From Rickettsia typhi (GTDB lineage: Bacteria; Pseudomonadota; Alphaproteobacteria; Rickettsiales; UBA1997): a DNA stretch of 39,611 nucleotides. The notes beneath the pieces were generated by a model that was not told the DNA's origin, ran no database searches, and was given only the letters and a program-made list of their open reading frames with translations. Of the stretch, positions 18,853 through 29,766 are shown piece after piece. The stretch lies in assembly GCA_945874115.1 (NCBI GenBank), contig CAMCFD010000003.1, positions 1 to 39,611 on the forward strand, read 5' to 3'. Position numbers and translations under genes: made by a program. Numbering within the stretch: the stretch's first letter is position 1; each line of letters starts with the position of its first letter.

Positions 18853-20040
18853 TTATTTTAAAAGTGTCGCGATTTTATTAGCTAAAATTTGCGCCAATTC
18901 TACTTTTTTTATTTCTCCCAAATCTTCTTCAAGATCATGGCCAATCAACATTGCTCGGCTTTTATTGCTGCCAAAAATTTTACCATTTTCAACGTCGTTG
19001 GCGACAATTAAATCGCAATTTTTGCGCTTTAATTTTGCGCGCGCATTTTGTAATAAATTTTCGCTTTCAGCAGCAAAGCCGACGACTAGAGCGGGGCGGT
19101 CTTGAGAGTTTGCGACATATTCTAAAATGTCGATATTTTTTATTAAATCAAGCGTTAAATTCTCGTTATTTTCTTTTTTGATTTTTGTTGTTGTCGGGTT
19201 TTTTATTTTATAATCAGCGACGGCCGCACAGCCAATAAAAACATCGCTTTGAGACAATTTTTCTTTGACGACTTTAAACATTTCATCGGCGGTTGTGACA
19301 GTGTGAAATTTTTCGCCATTTGCGTGTGTCGGTAAATTTATGTTGGCGGCGACAAATTCAACATCGGCGCCCATTTCTTTTAAAACATCGGCGATGTGAA
19401 TTGCTTGTTTTCCACTAGAAGAATTTCCGATAAATCTAACAGAGTCAATCATTTCGCGGGTTCCACCACCAGTTAATAAAATCTTTTTACCTTTTAGTTT
19501 TTCACAATTCTCAAAAAAAATCTCAATTTTTTTGGCGATTTCTTGTGGTTCTTGCATTTTTCCAACCCCAACTTCTCCACATGCAAGTTCGTCTTTGTTT
19601 GGTTCAACCATGATAACGCCGCGCTCATATAGCTTTTCGATATTGTCGAGATTTGCTTGATTAAGCCACATTTTTTCATTCATCGCAGGCGCCACCATAA
19701 TTTTTTTGTTCGACGCCGCAACAACAGTTGAGGCGAGGTCGTTCGCATAACCGCCAGAAATTTTTGCGATAAAATCTGCTGACGCGGGCGCAACGACAAT
19801 TAAATCGTGATCGCGTGAAAGCTTGATGTGAGTCATTCCATTATCGCCATCGTCAAATAATTCGGTATAAATTTTATTTTTCGCAATTGACGAAACCAAC
19901 AGCGGCGTGACAAATTCTTGCGCGGCTTTAGTTAAAATCACAGAAACCTCGTAAGATTTTTTTTGTAAAATTCTGATTAACTCAACAGATTTGTAAGCGG
20001 CGATGCTTCCCGTGATTATCAATAAAATTTTTTTTGGCAT
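18853..20040 (-). CDS. coaBC: Bifunctional phosphopantothenoylcysteine decarboxylase/phosphopantothenate-cysteine ligase
   Basis: ILLIITGSIAAYKSVELIR, APASADFIAKISGGYANDL, APAMNEKMW, LLTGGGTREMIDSVRFIGNSSSGKQA. Confidence 0.97.
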   Translation of the reverse strand: MPKKILLIITGSIAAYKSVELIRILQKKSYEVSVILTKAAQEFVTPLLVSSIAKNKIYTELFDDGDNGMTHIKLSRDHDLIVVAPASADFIAKISGGYANDLASTVVAASNKKIMVAPAMNEKMWLNQANLDNIEKLYERGVIMVEPNKDELACGEVGVGKMQEPQEIAKKIEIFFENCEKLKGKKILLTGGGTREMIDSVRFIGNSSSGKQAIHIADVLKEMGADVEFVAANINLPTHANGEKFHTVTTADEMFKVVKEKLSQSDVFIGCAAVADYKIKNPTTTKIKKENNENLTLDLIKNIDILEYVANSQDRPALVVGFAAESENLLQNARAKLKRKNCDLIVANDVENGKIFGSNKSRAMLIGHDLEEDLGEIKKVELAQILANKIATLLK

Positions 20041-20248
20041 TTTTTATAAATTATAATAATGGCCGCGATTAATATATTGGCGGACATAAAGAGCTAAAAA
20101 TTTGTTCTTTAATAATATAGATTTTAAGAAAATGAGTCAAGAGAATTTGTGGGGTGGGGAATTATTATGGGTTTTTGAATCAAGGGTTTGTATTTTATTA
20201 TAACATTTTTCAACCTAAAACATAGGTCTCTTATTGTCTTAAAACCCA

Positions 20249-20281
20249 AGATTCCCGCTTTCGCGAGGATGACAAGAAGTG
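20249..20281. repeat. Copy B of the dispersed 'gattcccgctttcgcgaggatgac'-type repeat
   Basis: agattcccgctttcgcgaggatgacaagaagtg; partner at 16637-16669. Confidence 0.65.
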
Positions 20282-20396
20282 GTGAATTGTGCAAGAAGAG
20301 CTAAAAATTTTGTATAATTTAAAGGTGCAACAAAAATTAACAAATTTTTCATAAAATCTGACGCAAAAAACCGCTAATTATTTCTGATAAAAGTTA

Positions 20397-20546
20397 AGAA
20401 CCTATCCCTAAATAATTTCACCCCATATTTTTGCTCTTTTTTCTAATAAATTTTATGAAATATATCCAATATTGCATAAAATTTATTAGAAAAATCGCTA
20501 AAAATTTCCTAAAAATCTGTGATTAAATTATTTAGGGATAGGTTCT
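20397..20546. mobile_element. MITE-like element 1: 22-bp perfect terminal inverted repeats plus nested 20-bp inner palindrome
   Basis: AGAACCTATCCCTAAATAATTT (20397-20418) vs AAATTATTTAGGGATAGGTTCT (20525-20546); inner stem 20438-20457/20475-20494; TAA flanks the 20398-20545 core on both sides. Confidence 0.75.
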
Positions 20547-21538
20547 AAGCCCAAATGCTTGAAGGCGATTTCAGTTAAAATTCGGCCGCGTGGGGTTTTT
20601 TCGATGAAGCCTTGTTGAATTAAATAAGGCTCGATCGAGTCTTCGACGGTGTCGCGCTCTTCAGAAATTGCTGAAGAAATTGTTTCAACACCAACTGGAC
20701 CACCGCGATAATTTTTGGCGATGAAATTTAAATAGCGATAATCGGAAGAGTCAAGGCCGGCTCTGTCTATTTCTAGGCGCTTGAGTGATTCATCGGCGAT
20801 TTTTTGCGAAATTAACTCGTGATTTTTATCGATTGCAAAATCGCGCACACGTTTCAGAAGGCGAATCGCGATTCTAGGTGTTCCGCGTGAGCGTTTAGCG
20901 ATTTCAACCGCACCATCTTCGGCGATTTTTATTCCCAAAATTTTAGCGTCGCGAAGCACAATTTGCGTTAATTCTTTAGTGCTGTAAAAATCTATGCGCG
21001 TGAGAATTCCGAAGCGATCACGAAGTGGGTTGGCGATAAGTCCGATTCGCGTGGTTGCTCCAACCAAGGTGAATTTCGGCAAGTCGATTTTGATCGCACG
21101 CGCCGCAACTCCTTCGCCGATTATGATGTCGAGCTTGAAATCTTCCATCGCCGAATATAAAACTTCCTCGACATTTTTGTTGAGTCGGTGAATTTCGTCG
21201 ATGAACAAAACATCGCCTTGCTGCAAATTGGTAAGAATCGCCGCCAAATCGCCCGATTTTGTAATCACCGGCCCCGAACTTCCTTTGAAACCCGTTCCCA
21301 TTTCGTGGGCGATAATTTGCGCTAAAGTTGTTTTTCCAAGGCCGGGAGGGCCATAAAACAAAGCGTGATCAAGAACATCATTTCTGCTTTTTGCCGAGTT
21401 TATAAAAATCGACAAATTTTCTTTTAGTTTTGTTTGGCCTAAAAAATCTTGCAAAAAACTCGGACGCAAAACATTATCATTTTGTTTTTCTTGCAACTCT
21501 TCTTCGTGCAGGTTTGGATCTAAAATTTCGTTTTTCAT
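20528..21538 (-). CDS. ruvB: Holliday junction branch migration ATPase RuvB
   Basis: [73 protein letters not shown]-terminus inside MITE-like arm. Confidence 0.97.
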   Translation of the reverse strand: MKNEILDPNLHEEELQEKQNDNVLRPSFLQDFLGQTKLKENLSIFINSAKSRNDVLDHALFYGPPGLGKTTLAQIIAHEMGTGFKGSSGPVITKSGDLAAILTNLQQGDVLFIDEIHRLNKNVEEVLYSAMEDFKLDIIIGEGVAARAIKIDLPKFTLVGATTRIGLIANPLRDRFGILTRIDFYSTKELTQIVLRDAKILGIKIAEDGAVEIAKRSRGTPRIAIRLLKRVRDFAIDKNHELISQKIADESLKRLEIDRAGLDSSDYRYLNFIAKNYRGGPVGVETISSAISEERDTVEDSIEPYLIQQGFIEKTPRGRILTEIAFKHLGLEPIPK

Positions 21539-21559
21539 TAGTAAAATTAGTTAATCTCT

Positions 21560-22504
21560 TTATTTAAACACAAATCTATATGATAAAAATAAAGAAAGCA
21601 AAGTCATTAAAATCAATAATTCAATTTTGACTTTGTTAAAATATGATTCGAGTAATTTTTTCTCGAGCATTTTATGTTCATAAGTTGCGATTAAAATGAA
21701 AGGATATTTATCGGATTTTTTGAGTAAAATCGCTTTCGCATCTTCGCCAAATACGTTGATATAAAACGCCTCGACCGCATTTTTGTTTTCCATTTCGTCG
21801 ATATTTTTCCTCACAATTTCTTCTAATTCTAAATCGGAGTTTTTATAAATTTGATATTTTATACTTTGTGTGCATAATATCGGTTTTTTCGACGAGCCAA
21901 GTAATTTGAAAGTGACATAATTATTCGTGATATTTCTTTGCAGAAGGCTCGCCAAAACTTCTATTTCAAAACCAATCGTCATTGTGCCGAGATATTTGCC
22001 GTTTAATTCAGCGCCAACGCCTCCGGGAATTGTCCATTTTTGACTGGGAGAGCCAATAACTGGCTGTCCTAAAAAGAATTTTCCAGCCTCTTTTTGTGTA
22101 AATTTCATATAATCCCGCATCGATAAATCGCGAAGATCGCTTGATATTCCATAGCGCGTATCGACTATGATTTTGTTGTTCGAATTAGTCCATGAAAACA
22201 CTGTCCATGAAAATTCGTCAACCAAATAAGGATTAGTTTTGTAAATTTTCATCACCTCATTTATATATTTTTTATCCTGAGGATTTTTCTTAATCTCAAC
22301 AATCATTTTGTTGATTACTTCATGAGTATGGTCGAATTTTTTGTCTAAATCTTTTTCGATTCTTGCCATTTCAACTTCAAGAACATCTTTAATTCTGAGT
22401 TTATAACTTCGAATTTCATAAAAAAACAGCGCAATAACAGAGAGGCAGAGAAATAAAAATATCGAGATCGTGATTGATTTGCTAATGGCCGATTTTTTTT
22501 TCAT
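21560..22504 (-). CDS. Membrane sensor-only protein (Cache/PDC-like domain, two TMs, no kinase domain), paralog of the adjacent kinase's sensor region
   Basis: TM-sensor-TM layout; EFSWTVFSWTNSNNKIIVDTRYGISSDLRDLSMRDYMKFTQ parallels the kinase; start placed at ATG 22504, 1 nt after kinase stop. Confidence 0.75.
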   Translation of the reverse strand: MKKKSAISKSITISIFLFLCLSVIALFFYEIRSYKLRIKDVLEVEMARIEKDLDKKFDHTHEVINKMIVEIKKNPQDKKYINEVMKIYKTNPYLVDEFSWTVFSWTNSNNKIIVDTRYGISSDLRDLSMRDYMKFTQKEAGKFFLGQPVIGSPSQKWTIPGGVGAELNGKYLGTMTIGFEIEVLASLLQRNITNNYVTFKLLGSSKKPILCTQSIKYQIYKNSDLELEEIVRKNIDEMENKNAVEAFYINVFGEDAKAILLKKSDKYPFILIATYEHKMLEKKLLESYFNKVKIELLILMTLLSLFLSYRFVFK

Positions 22505-22505
22505 A

Positions 22506-24380
22506 TTAATCTTTGTAATCAAAAGTTATGATAATCATGGTTCCGGCGCCGATTTTTGATCTTATTTCTATTCTTCCGCCTTGCAATTCGACAAGCTGTT
22601 TTACTAAATTCAGGCCGAGACCGAAAGAGTCAACTTTGTCGTTATTTTTGCTTTCTTCAGCTAGGCCAAATTTCTGCATCGCCTTTTCAAGCTGCTTGTC
22701 GGTCATTCCCATTCCTTCATCTTTAATCGAAATTCTGAGTTTATTTTTGCCATTTTCGCAAAAATCACTCGCCAAAATTTCGATTTTCGTATTTTCACGG
22801 CTATATTTTATCGAATTATTCACCAAATTTATCAAAATTTGTTTTATTCGTCTTTGGTCAAGATTTATCGCTGGCAAATCAGAGTTGGCGTGATTAAATA
22901 TTCTAATATGTTTTTTGTTGGCAAAATCGCGATTAACTCGAATTGATCTTTTGATCATTTCATAAATGTTAATTTTTTGCGACAAATTAATCGAGAAAAT
23001 CCCCGAAGAAATTTGTGTCACGTCCATTAAATCATTGATGAATTCAAGCGCGTCATTGGCGCAATTTTCTATTTCTTTAAGCGATTCTTCTTCGTTATCG
23101 CTTTCTTTATTTTGCAGGTTTTTTGTGAAAGCCAAAATTGCCGATAGAGGATTTCTTATGTCGTGAGAAATGGCTGATAAAAATTCACTTTTGTTGAAGT
23201 TTTCTTGAGCAATTTTTTGATTCGCATTCTTTAACCGATTCATCAAAGATTCTTCGCGAACGCACGATTCTCCAAGCATTTTCAGCGCAATATATAATTC
23301 TTTCAACTCTTTGCCTTCAGGTTCTTCAATTTGATATGAAAAATCGCGTTCAGAAATTCTTTGCGCAAAAATCGATAAGTGAGAAACTGGTTTTACAATT
23401 CTTCGATAGAGGCTGCGAAACAAGATGATACAACAAACCATCGCCAAAAATATAATTACAACTTGGCGAAAAATAATGTCGATAATTTGTTTATAATAAG
23501 CATCTTTGTCGTAAAATAAAACAAACTCAATTGGTTGACCTTTGATTCTTTGAAAATAAGCGTTTACGACTTTGTCCGCAAAAATTTTCTGTGTTGATAT
23601 TTTTTTGCGATCAATATTATCATCAAGCGAGGCAAGGTGAATATCGTCTTTTATTGGCTCTAAAAAATCATTTTCGAAATTCTCGGAGGCAAAAATAAAT
23701 TCTCCTTCGTGAAAGAAAGCGAAACTAATATTTTCATTTTCGACGGTTTTTTCAATTTTGCTGACTAATTTTTCTATATCGAAGCCAAAAACTAAAGTTC
23801 CGATATATTTTCCATCAGATGAAAAAGTGCCAAGACCGGCCGGAATCAAAAGGCGCTGTGACAATACGCCATAAACCGCTTGGCCAAAAATAACTTTATT
23901 TAAACTATGCTCAGTATATTTTAAATAATCGCGATCAGACAAATCGATTGGCTTGCTGATAATTCCCGAAGTTCCGTCGATTGTGAGTTTTTTTTGACTA
24001 TCGATCCACGAAAATGCGCTCCACGTAACCGCAACATCAACTTGGCTGTTCGTTGTCAAAAATGTTGATAAAAGTTTGTGAATTTTTTCTTTGTCGCCAT
24101 TCATTAAAGCAATTTGCGTTGAAGCATAAAAAAGCTGATGCTTAACATAATTTATGTCGTAAGCGACAGTTTTTTGAGTTTGTTTTGCAGAATTAATTAA
24201 GATATTTTCAATTTCTCCGGCCTTTTGGTTAATCGATGTTTTGATAAGTAAAAATCCCGCAAAAATTATGGCAATTATTGCGAATCGATAAATATTGAGA
24301 AAGTTTTTGATAAAAGACGGAAAGAGAGATCTGAGGACTGATTTTGTAAGCATAATTGCCATAATTTTATTTTTTAGCAA
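22506..24380 (-). CDS. Membrane sensor histidine kinase with extracytoplasmic Cache/PDC-like domain
   Basis: FLSAISHDIRNPLSAILAF (H box), INLVNNSIKYS (N), DEGMGMT (G1), FGLGLNLVKQLVELQGG (G2), HAMP-like region. Confidence 0.93.
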   Translation of the reverse strand: MLKNKIMAIMLTKSVLRSLFPSFIKNFLNIYRFAIIAIIFAGFLLIKTSINQKAGEIENILINSAKQTQKTVAYDINYVKHQLFYASTQIALMNGDKEKIHKLLSTFLTTNSQVDVAVTWSAFSWIDSQKKLTIDGTSGIISKPIDLSDRDYLKYTEHSLNKVIFGQAVYGVLSQRLLIPAGLGTFSSDGKYIGTLVFGFDIEKLVSKIEKTVENENISFAFFHEGEFIFASENFENDFLEPIKDDIHLASLDDNIDRKKISTQKIFADKVVNAYFQRIKGQPIEFVLFYDKDAYYKQIIDIIFRQVVIIFLAMVCCIILFRSLYRRIVKPVSHLSIFAQRISERDFSYQIEEPEGKELKELYIALKMLGESCVREESLMNRLKNANQKIAQENFNKSEFLSAISHDIRNPLSAILAFTKNLQNKESDNEEESLKEIENCANDALEFINDLMDVTQISSGIFSINLSQKINIYEMIKRSIRVNRDFANKKHIRIFNHANSDLPAINLDQRRIKQILINLVNNSIKYSRENTKIEILASDFCENGKNKLRISIKDEGMGMTDKQLEKAMQKFGLAEESKNNDKVDSFGLGLNLVKQLVELQGGRIEIRSKIGAGTMIIITFDYKD

Positions 24381-24395
24381 AAACTTAAACCCATT

Positions 24396-25601
24396 CTATC
24401 TGTCAACTTCTCCAAACACAATATCTTGAGTTGAAATTATCGTGACAACGTCGGCAAGCATGTGGCCTTTTACCATAAAATCAAGTGCTTGCAAATGTGC
24501 AAATCCGGGTGCGCGAACGCGGCAACGGTGAGGCTTGTTTGAGCCATCAGAAATTGTATAAACCCCGAATTCGCCTTTTGGCGCTTCAACCGCGGCGTAA
24601 GCTTCACCAGCCGGAACATGATATCCTTCAGTGTAAAGTTTAAAGTGATGAATCATCGCTTCCATCGAATGCTTCATTTCAGAGCGTTTTGGTGGCGCGA
24701 TTTTTCCGTCAGAAGTCATAATTTCGCCGCTTGGCATTTTCTCGCAACATTGCTTGATAAGCTTAATTGACTCATACATTTCAGCAACGCGAATCAAATA
24801 ACGATCGTAAGAATCACCATTTTTGCCAATTGGAATGTCAAAATCAAGTTGGTCATAAATTTCGTAAGGCTGACTTTTGCGCAAATCCCAAGCAATCCCC
24901 GAGCCGCGAATCATTGGGCCCGAGAAGCCCCAATCAAGAGCTTCTTGTTTTGAAACAATTCCGATTTCGCACATTCTTTGCTTGAAAATTCTATTTCCTG
25001 AAAGCAAATTTTCCATGTCAGCTAAAAGCGCTGGAAAACCTTCGGCGAATGCCATAATTTCTTCAAGCAATCCTGCTGGCAAATCTTGATGGACGCCGCC
25101 TGGGCGAATATATGCCGCGTGCATTCTCGAGCCACTGACTTTTTCATAAAATCCCATCATTTTTTCGCGCTCTTCAAACATCCACAAAAGTGGCGTCATG
25201 GCGCCAACGTCAAGGGCCTGTGTGGTCACGGCCATAATGTGATTGAGAATTCGTGTAATTTCACTAAAAAGCACGCGAATATATTGCGCTCGCAGAGGAA
25301 TTTCGCATTTCAAAAGCTTCTCGACCGAAAGCGCGTAGGCGTGTTCTTGACACATTGGCGACACATAATCTAGCCTGTCAAAATAAGGCACGGCTTGAAG
25401 ATAAGTTTTGTGCTCAATCAATTTTTCTGTGCCGCGATGAAGCAAGCCAATATGCGGGTCGGCGCGAGTGATAATTTCGCCGTCCATCTCAAGAATTAAA
25501 CGCAAAACTCCGTGCGCCGCAGGATGCTGGGGGCCAAAGTTGATTGTCATGTTTTTATTCTCAAAACCTTCGCGGCTGTTTTTTGTCTGAACTTCTAACA
25601 T
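24396..25601 (-). CDS. nuoD: NADH-quinone oxidoreductase subunit D
   Basis: [43 protein letters not shown]-terminal DIVFGEVDR. Confidence 0.98.
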   Translation of the reverse strand: MLEVQTKNSREGFENKNMTINFGPQHPAAHGVLRLILEMDGEIITRADPHIGLLHRGTEKLIEHKTYLQAVPYFDRLDYVSPMCQEHAYALSVEKLLKCEIPLRAQYIRVLFSEITRILNHIMAVTTQALDVGAMTPLLWMFEEREKMMGFYEKVSGSRMHAAYIRPGGVHQDLPAGLLEEIMAFAEGFPALLADMENLLSGNRIFKQRMCEIGIVSKQEALDWGFSGPMIRGSGIAWDLRKSQPYEIYDQLDFDIPIGKNGDSYDRYLIRVAEMYESIKLIKQCCEKMPSGEIMTSDGKIAPPKRSEMKHSMEAMIHHFKLYTEGYHVPAGEAYAAVEAPKGEFGVYTISDGSNKPHRCRVRAPGFAHLQALDFMVKGHMLADVVTIISTQDIVFGEVDR

Positions 25602-25631
25602 TTTTTGAAAAATTGTTTACAAATTAGAATT

Positions 25632-25787
25632 GCGCTGTTAACAAAGATAGAGTGCTTTAGATTTTGACATATTTTTAGTGCTTTTTGAATAAAATTGCAA
25701 GAAATATCGGATATATTTTGAGCAATTTTATTCAAAAATAAGCAAAAAAAGAGCGAAATATAAAATATTTAGCTTTGTTAACAGTGC
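25632..25787. mobile_element. MITE-like element 2, diverged relative of element 1, upstream of nuoD
   Basis: Terminal GCGCTGTTAACAAAG (25632-25646) vs CTTTGTTAACAGTGC (25773-25787), 14/15; inner perfect 17-bp palindrome 25682-25698/25722-25738. Confidence 0.7.
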
Positions 25788-25907
25788 ATATGCAATAAAA
25801 ATAACATATCGCGAGAAAAAAAGCAAATATTTTTACGGTTTTAAAATGAGGTTTCGTCGGCCATGTTATTTTTGCCGATCGTGTAAAATTCACATAAAAA
25901 AGTAAAA

Positions 25908-26840
25908 TTAAACCAATTTAATTTTTTGGCCAATAATTTCAATTTTGCCACCAATCACAACTGGCATAATATTTGGCGAATGTCCTAAGCTTCCGGTTTT
26001 TTCTTCAAAAACGGCAATTTTTTTATCAATTAGCGCGATTCTTTCGACAAAATTTTTAATTGCCAATTTTATATTTTCTTTTTTCGATTTTTCTTTAACA
26101 TTTTCATAAAAATTGCCAAATAAAATCGCCCGCGGAGAGTAATTTTTTTCCACCATAAATTGCAAAATCTGCGTTAAATAACGGTCAATTTTTTCGCCAC
26201 TTTCGTCAATATCTTCAAGAAATAAAATTTTGTCGTTAAAGTCAATTTGATTAGCTGTTGCAAGGCTTGCACACAAAACGCTTAAACAGCCGCCAACCAA
26301 AATTCCTTCAATTTTTTGCGCTTTATTTATTTTATTTAGCGCCAAAATATCATAACTTTGTTGCGCAGAATTTTTATCAAAAATCATCTTAATAATCTCA
26401 TCTTCACTTTTTTTCGAAACCTTAGAAAAGCTTAATTGCGTAAGCATCGGGCCGTAAATTATTTTCCAATTCCAGTTTTGTTCAAGAAAAATCCCGAGAG
26501 TTGTGATGTCGCTAAAGCCAATAAATAACTTGTTTTGCGCGATTTTTTCGCTTTTTTGCAAAAATGGAATTAAATCAACGCTTCCATAACCGCCGCGAGC
26601 GCACCAAATCGCTTTCGAATCACTTTTTAGTGCTTTTTTCAGCTGTTCAAAGCGTTTTTGCGCCGAAAATTGTGGAAATAAATTTTTCGCTTTTTTGCTC
26701 AAAAGAAGTTCGTCTTCAAGAAAAAATCGCGCTTTAAGGCCGAATTTCTCCAAAAACTTCGCAATTTCGCGCATTTCGGCCTTCGAAACCGAACTTGCTG
26801 GTGAAATAACGTCAACTATATCGCCTTTTTTTAGATGCAT
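25908..26840 (-). CDS. ldcA: LD-carboxypeptidase, peptidase S66 family (LdcA/MccF-like)
   Basis: GDIVDVISPASSV, AIWCARGGYGSVDLIPFL, FIGFSDITTLGIFL, GGCLSVLCASL. Confidence 0.88.
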   Translation of the reverse strand: MHLKKGDIVDVISPASSVSKAEMREIAKFLEKFGLKARFFLEDELLLSKKAKNLFPQFSAQKRFEQLKKALKSDSKAIWCARGGYGSVDLIPFLQKSEKIAQNKLFIGFSDITTLGIFLEQNWNWKIIYGPMLTQLSFSKVSKKSEDEIIKMIFDKNSAQQSYDILALNKINKAQKIEGILVGGCLSVLCASLATANQIDFNDKILFLEDIDESGEKIDRYLTQILQFMVEKNYSPRAILFGNFYENVKEKSKKENIKLAIKNFVERIALIDKKIAVFEEKTGSLGHSPNIMPVVIGGKIEIIGQKIKLV

Positions 26841-26858
26841 AATTTGTTTATTTTTTCC

Positions 26859-26887
26859 TTGAAAAATCCTCGCACAATTGTTATAAT
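26859..26887 (+). promoter_or_regulatory. Sigma70-type promoter for leuA
   Basis: TTGAAA-N17-TATAAT, 34 bp upstream of leuA ATG. Confidence 0.6.
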
Positions 26888-26920
26888 ATATATAAGAAAC
26901 CTAATTTAACAAGCGATTTT

Positions 26921-28429
26921 ATGAAAAAAGAGAAAGTGATGATCTTTGACACAACTTTGCGCGATGGCGAACAGGCGCCTGGTGCGGCGATGAATTTGGA
27001 AGAAAAATTGCTTATCGCGAAAACTCTTGAAAAAATGGGTGTTGATGTGATTGAAGCTGGCTTTCCTGCTGCGTCTGACGGAGACTTCGAGGCGGTGAAT
27101 CAAATTGCGAAAATCATAAAAACTTCGATTGTGTGCGGATTGGCGCGCGCGAAAAAATCTGATATCGAGAGAACCGCTCAGGCCGTAAAGCCCGCGGCAA
27201 AACCTCGCATTCACACATTTTTGGCGACAAGCGCGATTCACATGAAATATAAATTGAAAATGGACGAAGCGCAAGTGTTGCAAGCAATCACTGACAGCGT
27301 GTCTTTGGCGCATAATTTGTGCGGCGATGTCGATTGGTCGCCCGAAGACGCCACGCGTTCTGATCGGGGGTTTTTGTTCAAGGCCATTGAGACCGCGATT
27401 AAAGCTGGTGCGCGCACAATCAATATTCCTGACACGGTCGGATATTCAACTCCCGACGAGTTTTTTGATTTGATAAAAGCTATAAAAAATAATGTTTCAA
27501 ATATCGACAAAGCTTTGATTTCAACGCATTGTCACAATGATTTGGGTTTGGCTGTTGCCAATTCTTTGGCTGGCGTTATGGCGGGTGCGCGTCAAGTTGA
27601 GTGCACAATCAACGGCATTGGCGAACGCGCCGGCAACGCGGCTTTAGAAGAAATCGTTATGGCGATAAAAACCCGTGGCGATTTTTATAATTTCGACACA
27701 AATATCGACACGAAAATGATTATGCGCGCGTCAAAATTGGTGTCAAACATCACCGGATTCGCAGTGCAATATAACAAGGCTATTGTAGGCGCCAACGCCT
27801 TTGCGCACGAAAGCGGAATCCACCAAGACGGAATGTTAAAAAACCGTGAGACCTACGAAATTATGACCCCAGAGTCAATCGGCTTAGACAAAACTTCGTT
27901 AACTTTAGGAAAGTTATCGGGTCGCGCAGCCTTTAAAGACAAGCTTTTGCACATTGGCTATGATTTGAGCGAAGAAAAATTTAATGAAGCTTTCAAAAAT
28001 TTCAAAAATTTGGCGGATAAGCAAAAAGAAATTTTAGACGAAGACATAATTTCATTGGTTGACGATTCAATTACGCATGAAAAAGCGCGCTACAGCTTGG
28101 TCGATTTAAAAGTTAATTGCGGCGGAAGCGATGATGCGAAAGTTGAAATGGCGATAAAAATTGATGATGAAATTAAAAAATGTCAATTCAGTTCAAAATT
28201 TGGGCCGGTTGACGCGATTTTTGGGGCGATAAAAAAATTAATTCCGCATGTTGCTGTGCTTGAATTATATCAAGTGAATGCAGTAACCTCGGGCACTGAC
28301 GCGCAAGCCACGACAAATGTTCGTTTACGAAAAGACAACCGTCTTTACAGCGCCAACGGTTCAAGCACCGATGTTTTGCAGGCATCCGCGATTGCATACA
28401 TCAATTGTTTAGAAAAATTTCGCGCTTAA
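26921..28429 (+). CDS. leuA: 2-isopropylmalate synthase
   Basis: FDTTLRDGEQAPGAAMN, STHCHNDLGLAVANSLAGVMAGARQVECTINGIGERAGNAALEEIVMA, NAFAHESGIHQDG; C-terminal regulatory domain. Confidence 0.94.
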   Translation: MKKEKVMIFDTTLRDGEQAPGAAMNLEEKLLIAKTLEKMGVDVIEAGFPAASDGDFEAVNQIAKIIKTSIVCGLARAKKSDIERTAQAVKPAAKPRIHTFLATSAIHMKYKLKMDEAQVLQAITDSVSLAHNLCGDVDWSPEDATRSDRGFLFKAIETAIKAGARTINIPDTVGYSTPDEFFDLIKAIKNNVSNIDKALISTHCHNDLGLAVANSLAGVMAGARQVECTINGIGERAGNAALEEIVMAIKTRGDFYNFDTNIDTKMIMRASKLVSNITGFAVQYNKAIVGANAFAHESGIHQDGMLKNRETYEIMTPESIGLDKTSLTLGKLSGRAAFKDKLLHIGYDLSEEKFNEAFKNFKNLADKQKEILDEDIISLVDDSITHEKARYSLVDLKVNCGGSDDAKVEMAIKIDDEIKKCQFSSKFGPVDAIFGAIKKLIPHVAVLELYQVNAVTSGTDAQATTNVRLRKDNRLYSANGSSTDVLQASAIAYINCLEKFRA

Positions 28430-28584
28430 AAAACGAATTTAAAACTCAATTGTTCGATTTTTTACGATGGTTAAAAAAAAATGAAAGTTCTTAGTGCTTT
28501 TTATTTTTAGTTGTTCTTAAATTAGCTTAATAATTTTATTATATTTGTTTAAAATATTTTTCAAAATCTTTTAAACCCTTATAA

Positions 28585-29667
<1,083 letters not shown>

Positions 29668-29766
29668 TTTGCTCGATTAAAACCAGTTATAAATTTACTT
29701 GCTTTAAAAAACCAAAAGCAAGTAAAGCGAAATAAAAACACACCAAAAACACACCAAAACCCGCCT

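Noticed and set aside
20089-20313. Direct repeat 'agagctaaaaattt(t)gt' in the coaBC-ruvB spacer
   Set aside because: Short AT-rich match; could be chance, insufficient for a separate claim.
24767-25373. Three plus-strand ORFs antisense to nuoD
   Set aside because: Antisense to a highly conserved gene; no recognisable domains.
26906-27510. Minus-strand ORFs antisense to leuA
   Set aside because: Frames opened by codon bias of leuA; sequences are not protein-family-like.
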